Shown: positions 43,211 to 52,131 of the stretch, piece by piece | Numbering within the stretch: the stretch's first letter is position 1 | How the letters are laid out: each line of letters starts with the position of its first letter | Origin: JAOPZW01 sp963789015 | GTDB taxonomy: Bacteria > Actinomycetota > Thermoleophilia > Solirubrobacterales > Solirubrobacteraceae | DNA: 64,000 nucleotides | Direction: 5' to 3' | NCBI GenBank assembly: GCA_963789015.1 | Contig: CAWBIU010000002.1 | Coordinates: 62,001 to 126,000 of the forward strand | Program-made: the position numbers and the translations under genes | The notes under the pieces: generated by a model | Told to the model about the DNA's origin: nothing | Database searches by the model: none | Seen by the model: only the letters and a program-made list of their open reading frames with translations

Positions 43211-43684
43211 TCAGACTGCCGCTGTGTCCGTCCCCGCCGCGGCCTGGAGGGCCTCGTCGCTGAGCTCGAGACGCTCGGCTGTGCCGCCGAACTGGGTCAG
43301 GCGATCGGAGATCGCGGGCGCGGTGTCGTAATCGGCCATCACACCGACTGCCGCCTTGCCGTCGTTCAGCTCCACGGTGAGGCGCGCCTTGTCGGCATCG
43401 CTGAGCCCGAGGTTCTTGTGGTGAAGCGCGCCCACCGCCGCGCCGGCCAGGACCGCCGGGCCCAGGAGCGCCACGCCGAAGACACCGATCACGCCGCCGA
43501 TGGCAGCGCCCTTGCCCGTGCTGTGGGCGCCGACCTTGTCCTGCTTGAGCTTGCCGTTGGCAGCGAGGGCCAGGATGCCGATGGCGTCCCCGTCGGCGAT
43601 GCCGGACTTCTTCAACTTCGTTGCGGCGTCGTCGGCGGCGAGCTCATCCGGGAATAGGGCGAGTACGAGTTGCCGGTCTGACAT
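43211..43684 (-). CDS. DUF1269-like membrane-associated protein
   Basis: 157 residues, ATG at 43684. Starts with a ferredoxin-like strand-helix (LVLALFPDELAADDAATKLK). A glycine-rich double hydrophobic segment follows (GKGAAIGGVIGVFGVALLGP, AVLAGAAVGALHH), then a second strand-helix unit ending TAERLELSDEALQ. This is the layout of DUF1269/general-stress-17M-like proteins whose glycine-zipper inserts in membranes. Function unknown. Divergent from the AI-2E family gene with about 110 bp between. Confidence 0.75.
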   Translation of the reverse strand: MSDRQLVLALFPDELAADDAATKLKKSGIADGDAIGILALAANGKLKQDKVGAHSTGKGAAIGGVIGVFGVALLGPAVLAGAAVGALHHKNLGLSDADKARLTVELNDGKAAVGVMADYDTAPAISDRLTQFGGTAERLELSDEALQAAAGTDTAAV

Positions 43685-43794
43685 CGGTCGGTCCCTTCGA
43701 TCGGGTGTGAGGCGCGTGACGCGCCCGATCGAACCATCCCGGCATCCGGCGTGGTCGGCATCGTCCGTTTCGGGTGAGATCCTCCGGATCGGAG

Positions 43795-44928
43795 ATGACA
43801 ACCCCGCCGCCCACGAGCGATCCTGGACCGGCGGTCGCGCCCGCGTCCACGCCGAGCGAGACCCCGCGCGTCGAGGTCATCGTCTCGGCGCGCACCGTCC
43901 TCATCGCGCTCGGCGTCCTGCTGGGCATCGTGCTGGTCGTCGTCGTCCAGGAGGCCCTGCTGTCGATCGCGCTCGCGATGGTCTTCGTCCTCGGGCTGGA
44001 TCCGCCGGTGACCGCGCTCGAGCGGCGCGGCTGGGGGCGGGGCAAGGCGGCGCTGTTCGTCTTCGCCGTCATCTCTCTGGCGGTGTTCACGATCGTCGTC
44101 TGGGCGGCGGCGCCGGTGTGGATCGACGTCCGCGAGTTCGTGCAGAAGCTGCCCGGCTACATCGACGAGGCGCAGAGCAACGCGCCGCTGACGAACATCG
44201 ACGAGGGCACGGAGGCGTTCGCGAAGCTGCAGAGCGTCGCTCAGGACGCCGCGAAGCACATTCCCGAGGCGGCCAAGAACCTGCTCGGCGCCGCGGCGGG
44301 AGCGGTCGGCAGCGTCTTCTCGCTCGTGACCCTGGCGTTCTTGACGCTCTTCGGGACCATCAGCAAGCCGGCGCTCCAGGGATCGGCCCTCGCCCTCATG
44401 GTGCCCGACACCGCTGCGCGGGTGGACGGCACGATCGACCGCGTCAGCCGCACGATCTCGTTCGCGCTGCTCGGCAACATCGCCATCTCGGTCATCGCAG
44501 GCACCGTCGTCGGCCTCGCGGCGTGGGCGGTCGGTGCGCCCTCTCCGATCGTGCTCGCGTTGATCGTCGGCCTCCTCGACCTGATCCCACAGGTCGGCTC
44601 GGCGATCGCGGCGTTCATCGTCTGCATCATCACCCTGATCGGAAGCGGGCTCGGCCCCGCCCTGGTGCTGCTCGTCGTGATCCTCGTCTACCAGCAGGTC
44701 GAGAACTACATCATCCAGCCGGCCGTGATGAAGACCGCCGTCGAGCTGTCGCCGTTCGCGACGATCGCGGTGGTGATGGTCGGCAGTGCGCTGCTCGGCG
44801 TCGTGGGCGCCGTCCTGGCGGTGCCCGTGGCGGCATCCGTGAAGATCGTCCTCAACGAGCTCACGAGCGGTCGGCGGGCGCGCATGGACGCGCTGCGCGG
44901 CGACGTCGCGATGCCCGGTCCGACCTGA
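43795..44928 (+). CDS. AI-2E family transporter (PF01594)
   Basis: This 377-residue protein starts at ATG 43795; a GTG at 43774 is also in frame. Eight hydrophobic segments with a long cytoplasmic or extracellular loop between helices 3 and 4 (VQKLPGYIDEAQSNAPL to AKHIPEAAKNLLGAAAGA). The family-typical last part LDLIPQVGSAIAAFIVCIIT and QQVENYIIQPAVMKTAVELS (conserved EN..QP) is present. Members are export permeases, including the AI-2 exporter TqsA and Na+/H+ antiporters; the substrate here is unknown. Confidence 0.92.
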   Translation: MTTPPPTSDPGPAVAPASTPSETPRVEVIVSARTVLIALGVLLGIVLVVVVQEALLSIALAMVFVLGLDPPVTALERRGWGRGKAALFVFAVISLAVFTIVVWAAAPVWIDVREFVQKLPGYIDEAQSNAPLTNIDEGTEAFAKLQSVAQDAAKHIPEAAKNLLGAAAGAVGSVFSLVTLAFLTLFGTISKPALQGSALALMVPDTAARVDGTIDRVSRTISFALLGNIAISVIAGTVVGLAAWAVGAPSPIVLALIVGLLDLIPQVGSAIAAFIVCIITLIGSGLGPALVLLVVILVYQQVENYIIQPAVMKTAVELSPFATIAVVMVGSALLGVVGAVLAVPVAASVKIVLNELTSGRRARMDALRGDVAMPGPT

Positions 44929-44991
44929 GCAGCCCCGGACCAGCCGGCGCAGCGCTCGGCTGAGAACTGCGAGCGGCTAGAACAAGCGGCG

Positions 44992-45019
44992 GAGGGGAGC
45001 CCCACGTGGGGCTCCCCTC
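44992..45019. terminator. Perfect 28-bp palindrome, bidirectional terminator
   Basis: Two exact 14-bp arms (44992-45005 and 45006-45019) meet in the middle, giving a very stable hairpin with a minimal loop. It lies between the convergent AI-2E (stop 44928) and phasin-like (stop 45039) genes, so it can stop transcription from both sides. Confidence 0.7.
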
Positions 45020-45038
45020 GGGCCGGTGATTCAGTCGC

Positions 45039-45812
45039 CTACGAGGCGGTCTTGGGCTCCGTGGCCTGCAGGACGCCCGCGCGGCCCTTGTGGCGGCGCT
45101 CGTACTCGCGCACGCTCGCGGTCAGCTCCGGCGTCGCGCCGGCGAGGAGCTTCTGGACGTCCTCGACCGTGAGCTCGTCGTAGCCCGGCGCGGGCTCGGG
45201 GCCCTGCAGCGCCTCGACCCGCTCCAGGACGGTGGCGCGCTTGGCGTTGGCGCGCTCGTGGCGGCGGACATCGGCGAGCACGGCCTGCGACAGCTCGGGG
45301 AGCTTGGCGATCAGCTGCTCGGCGGTGAGCCCGTCATAGCCCTCGATCGGCGGGGCGGGCGTGACCTTGGCCGCGGGCGCCGCGGGCTTGGCGGTGGCCA
45401 CGGGCGCCGCGGCCTTGGCCGCAGTGCCGCGGGCGCGCTTGGCGGCCTTCGTCGTCGCGCGGCCGGCCCGGCGGGTGGTGCGGGTCGCGGCCTCGGTGGT
45501 GTCGCGCGCCACCCGGGTCGCGGTCTCCTGCGTGGCCGCCTGCACGGCCGTGGCCGTGGCGGGCGCCCGCTCGGCGACCTCGGCGTAGCCCTCGACGACG
45601 CGGCGCGTGGCGCCGGCCTGTGCGGCGAAGAGCTCGGTCCAGGCCTGGAACGGCGTGCCGGCGGTGAACTGCCGCTGCAGCTCGACCGCGCGGTCGATTC
45701 CGTCGAGGTATGCGCCGGTGGCGTTCGTCGCCGCCTGGATCATCTGATCCGTGACGTCGGCGATCTCCGGACTCCCGGCCTGCCCGCGGCGGGTGGTGGT
45801 GTCGGTGCTCAT
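45039..45812 (-). CDS. Phasin-like protein with Ala/Lys-rich linker and tandem C-terminal motif
   Basis: This 257-residue protein has an N-terminal helical part (IADVTDQMIQAATNATGAYL, FQAWTELFAAQAGATRRVVE) that resembles phasins and apolipoprotein-like coiled coils. A histone-H1-like linker rich in Ala, Lys, Arg and Thr (about 105-150) follows. Two copies of a ~45-residue motif close it, starting GYDGLTAEQLIAKLPELS and GYDELTVEDVQKLLAGAT and ending in RRHER/ERRHKGR. Such proteins coat storage granules or bind DNA or cell-surface glycans. ATG after AAGGAG. A perfect 13-bp inverted repeat lies 21-52 bp upstream of the start. Confidence 0.75.
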   Translation of the reverse strand: MSTDTTTRRGQAGSPEIADVTDQMIQAATNATGAYLDGIDRAVELQRQFTAGTPFQAWTELFAAQAGATRRVVEGYAEVAERAPATATAVQAATQETATRVARDTTEAATRTTRRAGRATTKAAKRARGTAAKAAAPVATAKPAAPAAKVTPAPPIEGYDGLTAEQLIAKLPELSQAVLADVRRHERANAKRATVLERVEALQGPEPAPGYDELTVEDVQKLLAGATPELTASVREYERRHKGRAGVLQATEPKTAS

Positions 45813-45832
45813 GGGTCTCCTTGTCGATCCGT

Positions 45833-45864
45833 TAGCTGTTAGCAGCCTACCCTGCTAACAGCTA
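45833..45864 (-). promoter_or_regulatory. Perfect 13-bp inverted repeat upstream of the phasin-like gene
   Basis: Arms 45833-45845 (TAGCTGTTAGCAG) and 45852-45864 are exact reverse complements with a 6-nt spacer CCTACC. It is markedly AT-richer than its surroundings and lies in the leader/promoter of the phasin-like gene, after the stop-side gap from the M23 peptidase gene. Size and symmetry suit a TetR- or MarR-type dimeric repressor. No such regulator gene is adjacent. Confidence 0.65.
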
Positions 45865-45914
45865 GCACCACCGGCGATGTGCGACGCCAACACCGGCGCC
45901 CGGCGATGGGCCAA

Positions 45915-47063
45915 TCAAGGGACGTCGATCACGTCTCCTGAGAGGAGGTACTGGTCTGCGCGATCGAGCGGCGGCGCGGCCGGCGTGAGCACCGGCGCGC
46001 TGAGGTCGGCGATGTTGCCGACGAGCGTGAACCGGTCGAAGACGTAGGCAAGCCCGTTGGCGTCGAGCGCGGACGGCCCGCCGGGCCCGTCCATGACCTG
46101 GAAATGCAGGTGCGGCCCGGACGAGATGCCCGTGTTGCCGACCAGCCCCAGGACCTCGCCGCGTCTCACGCGCTGGCCGACCTTCACGCGCACGCTGCCG
46201 GGCTGCATGTGGGCGTAGAGCGCGTAGCGGTCGCCCCCGAGATGCTGGACCACGCGGTTCCCGGGCACGTTCTCCCACGCGGTGAAGGGCGGTTCGGTCG
46301 GAGGGGTGTTCTCGGCCATGTCGTTGCGAACCGCGACGACCGTCCCCGGCGCCGCCGCGAACACCTCGGCGCCATAGACGGCGTAGCTCTCGTTGCGTTG
46401 CGGATCACCGTCGAAGATGTTGTCGCCGGCCTGGTTGAGGCGGACGAAGTCGATGGCGTAGCGCTGCGCGTGCGACAGACGGTCGTCGATCGTCACGGGG
46501 GCATGGGCGATGAGGGCGAGCAGTCCGTTCCCCCGCAGCGGCGAGCTCACGCTGACTGGGCCTCGGCGCTCGACCGTCGTGCGCGCGCCGGTCAGGCTCA
46601 CCCGGTCGGCAGGCCCGGTACCCGGGTGGAGCGTGAGCACGAACCGGTGCGCCAACTCCGCGGGCACCCGGTGACCGCGGGGCAGGGTGACGTCCAGGAA
46701 CAGCGTCAGGGTCTGACCGGGGCCCAGCTCGGGCTCCGGGACCAGCGGCATGCCCGAGGGCCCCAGCAGCGTCCTGATCGTCTCAGGACCGAATGACGCC
46801 AGCGTCGAGCGGTGCTGATCGACGACGACGAGTCGCTCGAGGACAGCCCGCGTCGTCGTCGGGTTGCGCATCACGATCTCGTAGACGAGGTGACGGCGGA
46901 GGTCGGTGCGGAGCGCCGGCGAAGGGGCGGCGAGCACGTCGCCCGTCGGGCGCGCCTGCAGGGGGCGTGGATCGGCCTGAGCGGGGGTGGGTGGGAGAAG
47001 GGCGAGTCCGCCGAGGAGCAGCAGTGCTCCGACGCTCCGGCGGATCGATGCGGGAGTGTCCAC
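45915..47063 (-). CDS. M23 family (LytM-type) peptidase, secreted
   Basis: This 382-residue protein has an N-terminal signal peptide (VGALLLLGGLALLPPTPAQA, 11-30) and a ~150-residue beta-rich domain of unknown role. The LytM domain has RYAIDFVRL (metal Asp), RYALYAHMQPGS and GPHLHFQVMD (HxH). Zn-dependent endopeptidases of this fold cut peptidoglycan cross-bridges. The first His ligand is not in the usual place, but SHAQRYAID is normal for this actinobacterial branch. Likely role in wall remodelling. Confidence 0.88.
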   Translation of the reverse strand: MDTPASIRRSVGALLLLGGLALLPPTPAQADPRPLQARPTGDVLAAPSPALRTDLRRHLVYEIVMRNPTTTRAVLERLVVVDQHRSTLASFGPETIRTLLGPSGMPLVPEPELGPGQTLTLFLDVTLPRGHRVPAELAHRFVLTLHPGTGPADRVSLTGARTTVERRGPVSVSSPLRGNGLLALIAHAPVTIDDRLSHAQRYAIDFVRLNQAGDNIFDGDPQRNESYAVYGAEVFAAAPGTVVAVRNDMAENTPPTEPPFTAWENVPGNRVVQHLGGDRYALYAHMQPGSVRVKVGQRVRRGEVLGLVGNTGISSGPHLHFQVMDGPGGPSALDANGLAYVFDRFTLVGNIADLSAPVLTPAAPPLDRADQYLLSGDVIDVP

Positions 47064-47162
47064 CAGAGCGACCTTTCGTCGAGTTCCGGCGTCGAGGCGA
47101 CCCTACATCGACGGCAGGGGCGTCGTGGTCGACCCGCGGACATTCGCGCGAGCTACCCTTGA

Positions 47163-47690
47163 TTGATCGAGATCACCGAATCACGGCGCGGGCCGCAGCG
47201 GACAGCAGTCCAGCTGGCTCGAGCCGTCGAAGCCGGCCGCGGCATCTCCGAGGCCCTCCGGCATCTCGACGCCCACGGCTCGGAGCCGCAGGGCGCCGTC
47301 CTCGCGGACGCGCTGGCTCGGTTCCTCGTCGCGCGCTGTGAGTCCCGCCACGCGGGCTGGCGAGTCGTCCGCCAGGTGGTCGTGGACTCCGCGGCCGATG
47401 CGCCATGGGAGAAGTGCGCACGGCGCGCGATCCCGGCCGTGAGCGAGGATCTGCTCCGCATCTCGGCCGAGGACGGGCACACCCGGCTCGTCCGTGTCCA
47501 GCACGCCGCGGCGAGGCGCCGCGCCGAGCAGATCGCCGGGCATGTCGACCACGCCGCGGTGCTCGCCGACCTGGGTCTCGACGCGCGCGAGGTGAGCACC
47601 GAGCGCTGGGCGGACGCCCTCAGCAGCGCCGTGAGCGCCCGCTCGCGCGAGCAGGTCGCCCGGGCCGTCGAGCTTGCGCTGCGCGACTGA
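47163..47690 (+). CDS. Hypothetical protein
   Basis: 175 residues with a TTG start and no convincing ribosome-binding site. The sequence is helical and charged (AVQLARAVEAGRGISEALRH, ALARFLVARCESRHAGWRVV) and lacks membrane helices. No family recognised. An opposing minus-strand frame over the same span is Ser/Arg-rich and reads as a shadow, so the plus-strand call is preferred. It is convergent with the aminopeptidase gene. Confidence 0.45.
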   Translation: MIEITESRRGPQRTAVQLARAVEAGRGISEALRHLDAHGSEPQGAVLADALARFLVARCESRHAGWRVVRQVVVDSAADAPWEKCARRAIPAVSEDLLRISAEDGHTRLVRVQHAAARRRAEQIAGHVDHAAVLADLGLDAREVSTERWADALSSAVSARSREQVARAVELALRD

Positions 47691-47702
47691 TTCGCCTCGC
47701 GC

Positions 47703-49196
47703 CTAGTCGTCCTCGTCGATCTGCTGGAGTGCGAACGCGTCGAGGCTCCCTTGCGGTTTCGCGCCCCGGCGCAGTGCGGTCGCCATGCGCGAGGCGACCT
47801 CGACGAGCATGCGGACGCCGTAGCCGCTGGCCCCGGCGCCGAGGGCGTCACCGCGGTCGTCGTCGAGCAGAGCGGGCCCGAGCATGTCGACGTGCGCCCA
47901 CGGGCCCTCGCCGGCGAAGCGCTCGAGGAACGCCGCGGCCGTGATGGGATAGCCGTAGGGCCGTCCCGAGGTGTTGCGCAGGTCGGCGACCCGGGACTCG
48001 AGCAGGCTGTGATACCGGGGGTGCATCGGCCAGGGCCAGGCGAGGTCTCCGACCGCGGTCCCGGAGTCGACGATCAGGTCGCGCCAGTTGTCGTCGTTGC
48101 CGAAGACGCCGGCGAAGAGGTCGCCCATTCCGGCCCGCATCGCCCCGGTCAGGGTCGCGAGGTCGATGACGTGCGTGGCGGCCTCGCGGCGCGCGTACCA
48201 GAGCGCGTCGGCGAGGATCAGGCGGCCCTCGGCATCCGGGTTCGTCACCTCCACGGTCAGGCCGGCGGCCGTCGGGATGACGTCAGTGGGCCGGATCGCG
48301 TCGGCGCCGACCATGTTCTCGCACGCCGGGACGACCCCCACGACGGCCAGCGGCAGCCCGAGCTCGGCGATCGCGCCGAGCGCCGCGAGCACCGCCGCGC
48401 CGCCGGCCATGTCGCCCTTCTGGCGCACGATGTCGGCCTGCGGCTTGAGGAAGTAGCCGCCCGCGTCGAACGTGACGGCCTTGCCGACGAGCGCCAGGCG
48501 CGGCTGCGGCGGCGCGCCCTCGGGCTCGTGGCGCACGACGATGAGCCGCGGCGCGTGCGCGCTCGAGCCGCCGACGGCCGCGAGCGCGGGCAGACCGGCG
48601 ACGGCCGGGTCGAGCGCCTCGACACGCAGGCCGGGCAGCGCCGCCGCGCGCTCGGCGAGGCCCTCGGGGGTGACGACGTTCGGCGGCCCGTCCACGAGCT
48701 CGCGCGCGACGTTCGTCCAGCGCGCCAGGAGCTCGGCCTGCGACGCGACGGCGCGGAGCTCGTCGCCGTCCACCCCGCACACGACGAAGCGGTCGACGCC
48801 GGGCACGGGTGGTTCGCTCTTCCACCGACCGGGGCCATAGCTGCCCAGGACCGCGCCCTCGACGATCGCCCGAATCTGGCGCTCTGCGGCCAGCGGCAGC
48901 CAGTCGTCGAGCGCCCAGGCGAGGGTGCCGCCGCTCTTCTGCGCGCGTACCATCCGCGCGACGGCGGTCTGGAGTCCCTGTGGCGCGGACGCGTCGACCG
49001 CGACGACGGCCACGCGCTGCGCGCGGAGCTCGCGGCCGGCGTGCACGATCGCGATCGGATCGGCGTCCGCGGCCGCACGCGCCAGCCTTCCCTCGAACAG
49101 CGGGTCGAGCTTGCGGAGGGCCTCGCCGTTCGTGGGCACGGCAAGGAGATCTGCCTCCACGTCGGCCGGCTGGGCCTGGGTCACCTCGACGTTCAT
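47703..49196 (-). CDS. pepA: Leucyl aminopeptidase family protein (M17)
   Basis: This 497-residue protein has the two M17 domains. The catalytic domain contains the metal-binding motifs VGKAVTFDAGGYFLKPQADI (Lys, Asp), KGDMAGGAAVL (Asp) and VTNPDAEGRLILADALW, which is the family signature NTDAEGRL with Thr to Pro. All catalytic Asp, Glu, Lys and Arg residues are kept. It is a hexameric di-zinc/manganese exopeptidase of the cytoplasm. Start set at MNVEVTQAQ (49196); the frame extends to 49259 without support. Confidence 0.92.
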   Translation of the reverse strand: MNVEVTQAQPADVEADLLAVPTNGEALRKLDPLFEGRLARAAADADPIAIVHAGRELRAQRVAVVAVDASAPQGLQTAVARMVRAQKSGGTLAWALDDWLPLAAERQIRAIVEGAVLGSYGPGRWKSEPPVPGVDRFVVCGVDGDELRAVASQAELLARWTNVARELVDGPPNVVTPEGLAERAAALPGLRVEALDPAVAGLPALAAVGGSSAHAPRLIVVRHEPEGAPPQPRLALVGKAVTFDAGGYFLKPQADIVRQKGDMAGGAAVLAALGAIAELGLPLAVVGVVPACENMVGADAIRPTDVIPTAAGLTVEVTNPDAEGRLILADALWYARREAATHVIDLATLTGAMRAGMGDLFAGVFGNDDNWRDLIVDSGTAVGDLAWPWPMHPRYHSLLESRVADLRNTSGRPYGYPITAAAFLERFAGEGPWAHVDMLGPALLDDDRGDALGAGASGYGVRMLVEVASRMATALRRGAKPQGSLDAFALQQIDEDD

Positions 49197-49331
49197 CGCG
49201 CTCGACCAGGGATCGGCGTGTGCGCGACAGAGGAGCTGAGCACACGAGACTTCTATCACCGGCAGCCGTTCGGGCGCCCAGCCCCAGGGGCGCAGCGAAT
49301 GCCAAGTCGAGCACCCGATCGAGGTCGTCGC

Positions 49332-50618
49332 TCAGCGCGGGGGAAGCGTGTCCTTGGAGACGGCGTCCTCGAGGTCGTCCGCGAACGCGTCCGGGTCGCG
49401 TGTCCGCACGTAGGTCGAGACCGCGTCGTAGAAGCCTTCCTGGAACGCCGGGCTCATCGCCTCGCCGTGGGCGACCGACAGGAGTGGCGGCGATGCCCAG
49501 AGCGCCTTCGACGAATCCCGCTGGTAGGCCGGCAGCGAGGAGAGGTCGACGTCGCGGACGACCGGGACCGAGCCCTTGGCCTTGTTGAAGGCGAGCTGCG
49601 TGGCGGGAACGCTGATCCCGCCGAGGAACGCGAGCGCGTTCTTGGCGTTCTTCGCCCCGGTCGCCGCGACGAAGACGTCGACGACCGCGAGGAAGTCGCC
49701 GCCGGTCCCCGGGAAGGGCGTGGCGCCGAAGTCCTCGCCCTCTCGCGCTCCGGTGGCGACGAGCTCGCCGAAGGCGGAGTCGTTCATCGACTCGAAGGCG
49801 CAACCGCCCGACGCGAGCTTCTTCGTCGCCTGGTCCCACGTCAGCCCGCTCGCCTGCGGGTCGGCGTAGCCCAGCATGACGCCGAAGCTCTTCAGCGCCG
49901 TCTGGACCCGGTCGCTGCGCCAGTGGAGGTCGTCGTCGACCATGTCGTTCCAGCCGGTCCTCCCGATCGAGCTCAAGAGCGTGTTCTCGAACAGCTCGAC
50001 CGTCGTGAACGGATCCTTGCCGCCGAGGCACAGCGGCGCCGTCCCGGACGCCTTGACCTTCTCGAGGTCGGCGAGGAACGCGGCGAGGGTGTAGCCGCTC
50101 GAGGGAGGCGTGACGCCGGCCTTCTCCAGCACGCTGTTGTTGAACCACAGCACGTTGCTTCGATGTGCTCCGGTCGGGACGCCGTACGGCCGGCCGTCGC
50201 GCATGACGGAACGAAGGATCGTCGCGTTCATGCGAGCGCGCAGATCGTCGCGCGCGTACACGGGGGCGACGCTGCGGATCACGCCGCGCCTCGCGTAGCC
50301 CTGCACGGACTCGCCGGCGAACGTCTGCCAGACGTCAGGCGGGTCGTCGCGTTGCAGCCGCTTCGCGAGCTCGACGATCGCCTCGGACCCGGCGCCGCCG
50401 CGGACCGCGCCGTTGACGACCTCCACGCCCGGGCTCGACGCCCGGAACGACGCGAACAGCACCTCGAGGGCGGCCGCCTCGGACCCGGAGGTCCACCAGG
50501 ACACGACCTCGAGCTGCTTCGTGCTCTCCGTTGCGCTCGTCGGCGAGTCGCCGCACGCGCCGAGCGCCAGGGCCAGGACGACCGCCGCGGCCGCGGCGGC
50601 GCGGCGGCTGCCGCTCAT
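49332..50618 (-). CDS. Sugar ABC transporter substrate-binding lipoprotein (UgpB/MalE type)
   Basis: This 428-residue lipoprotein has a signal and lipobox ending LGAC (residue 22). Type-2 binding-protein pattern: LEVVSWWTSGSEAAALEVLF, VEVVNGAVRGGAGSEAIVEL, DDPPDVWQTFAGESVQGYAR and PYGVPTGAHRSNVLWFNNSV. These are typical of CUT1 sugar-binding proteins. No permease or ATPase genes are nearby; instead the ATG overlaps the stop of an MFS permease gene (ATGA), an unusual pairing. It may depend on ABC components elsewhere, as many CUT1 systems share one ATPase. Confidence 0.9.
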   Translation of the reverse strand: MSGSRRAAAAAAVVLALALGACGDSPTSATESTKQLEVVSWWTSGSEAAALEVLFASFRASSPGVEVVNGAVRGGAGSEAIVELAKRLQRDDPPDVWQTFAGESVQGYARRGVIRSVAPVYARDDLRARMNATILRSVMRDGRPYGVPTGAHRSNVLWFNNSVLEKAGVTPPSSGYTLAAFLADLEKVKASGTAPLCLGGKDPFTTVELFENTLLSSIGRTGWNDMVDDDLHWRSDRVQTALKSFGVMLGYADPQASGLTWDQATKKLASGGCAFESMNDSAFGELVATGAREGEDFGATPFPGTGGDFLAVVDVFVAATGAKNAKNALAFLGGISVPATQLAFNKAKGSVPVVRDVDLSSLPAYQRDSSKALWASPPLLSVAHGEAMSPAFQEGFYDAVSTYVRTRDPDAFADDLEDAVSKDTLPPR

Positions 50619-52006
50619 GCCGCGCCCCCGGCGGGCTGCGCCGGCCCGGCGACGTTGTCCGGACCGGCCTCGGGGGCCGGCTCGCCGCCGCTCACGCTCG
50701 GCTCGGACCTCAGGTCGTACAGCGCATAGAGCCCGACGACCGCAAAGCACCCGGCGGGAACGATGAACGAGAAGGCCGCGCTCGTCGCGTCGACGAGGCT
50801 GCCCTGGATCAGCGGCATGATCGCGCCGCCGACGATCGCCATCACGAGACCGGCCGCGCCGAACTTCGTCGCCGGCCCGAGGCCCTTGAGGGCGACCCCG
50901 TAGATCGTCGGGAACATCAACGACAGGCAGAAGGACAACGCGACGACCGCGAGCACTCCGGCCAGGTTCGGGCTCGACATGGCGAACAGGCACAACCCGA
51001 CGGCCAGGAAGGCGACTGCCGCGAGCACCTTGGTCGCGCGGATGTAGCCGATGAGCCAGGTCATGAAAAAGCGCGAGAAGAGGAAGACCAGCAGGCTCGC
51101 CTGCAGGAAGGCGCCGCCCTTCTCGAGGCTGCCACCGAGCGCCTGCTCCACGTACTGGATCAGGAACGTCCACGTGCACACCTGCGCGGCGACGTTCGCG
51201 AACTGGGCGACGACACCGAAGCGATAGCGCTTGTTGCGCCACAGCACACCGAACAGGGCACGCGTGCCGCCCTCGTGCGGGCCGGCGTCCGGGAACTCCT
51301 CGACGATCGGCGGCGCCTTCTGGAGCGCGATCGCCACGGCGATGATGCTCAGCAGGAAGGCGAGCCCGATGTACGGGCCCATCACCGCGCCGAGCTCGCC
51401 TGCCCGGATCGTGTGCAGCTGCTCCGGGGTCAGCGATGAGATGTCGACGGGATCGGCGAGCTTGGGCAGGATCAGCGTCGAGGCGAGCAGCACGCCGATG
51501 TTCGTGCCGACCGGGTTGAACGCCTGGGCCAGGTTCAAGCGGCGCGTCGCGGTGCTCTCCGGCCCGAGCGACATGACGAACGGGTTCGCAGAGGTCTCGA
51601 GGATCGAGCAGCCCGCCGCCATCGCGAAGAGGGCCACGAGAAACGCCTCGTAGGTGACGATCTTGCTCGCCGGGAAGAAGGCGAACGCGCCGATGGCCGC
51701 GAGCGCGAGTCCGGCGAGGATGCCGGTCTTGTAGCCGAAGCGCTGGTTGATGAACGCCGCCGGCAACGCGAGCAGGAAGTACGCGCCGAAGTACGCGAGT
51801 TGCACGAGCGACGCCTGGAACGTGCTCATGTCGAAGATGCGCTTGAAGCCCGCCACCATCGGCGTGGTGAGGTCCTGCGCGATACCCCAGGCGGTGAAGC
51901 AGGAGATCAGGGCGATGAACAGAACGAGCATGCCCTTGCCGACCAGGCGGTCGCCATGGGCGCTCTCGGACTCTTCGGCCACGGACTTCTGGGCAATGCT
52001 GCTCAA
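50615..52006 (-). CDS. FucP-type MFS sugar permease
   Basis: This 463-residue protein has 12 membrane helices and a TTG start (SSIAQKS) after AAGGGG; alternatives at 52042 (GTG) lack one. FucP family features: AYFGAYFLLALPAAFINQRF-type helix 2 region, SILETSANPFVMSLGPE and LNLAQAFNPVGTNIG. FucP members are proton symporters of fucose, glucose/galactose or N-acetylglucosamine. It is translationally coupled to the sugar-binding lipoprotein, so two modes of uptake for one sugar may be co-expressed. Confidence 0.9.
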   Translation of the reverse strand: MSSIAQKSVAEESESAHGDRLVGKGMLVLFIALISCFTAWGIAQDLTTPMVAGFKRIFDMSTFQASLVQLAYFGAYFLLALPAAFINQRFGYKTGILAGLALAAIGAFAFFPASKIVTYEAFLVALFAMAAGCSILETSANPFVMSLGPESTATRRLNLAQAFNPVGTNIGVLLASTLILPKLADPVDISSLTPEQLHTIRAGELGAVMGPYIGLAFLLSIIAVAIALQKAPPIVEEFPDAGPHEGGTRALFGVLWRNKRYRFGVVAQFANVAAQVCTWTFLIQYVEQALGGSLEKGGAFLQASLLVFLFSRFFMTWLIGYIRATKVLAAVAFLAVGLCLFAMSSPNLAGVLAVVALSFCLSLMFPTIYGVALKGLGPATKFGAAGLVMAIVGGAIMPLIQGSLVDATSAAFSFIVPAGCFAVVGLYALYDLRSEPSVSGGEPAPEAGPDNVAGPAQPAGGAA

Positions 52007-52131
52007 CGGATCACGCCCCTTTGTGACTGACGCTACATTCACCCGCGGCCGCGGTCCAGGTGGGGGGTGCGGCAGCGCATGTCCCGCCGCGCCATCGTGC
52101 AGCGCCGTGTGCCGAGTGAGATGCTCTCCCG

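Noticed and set aside
47751..50729. 992-residue plus-strand open frame
   Set aside because: Antisense of leucyl aminopeptidase and the sugar-binding lipoprotein, both of which have clear motifs; the long frame has none.
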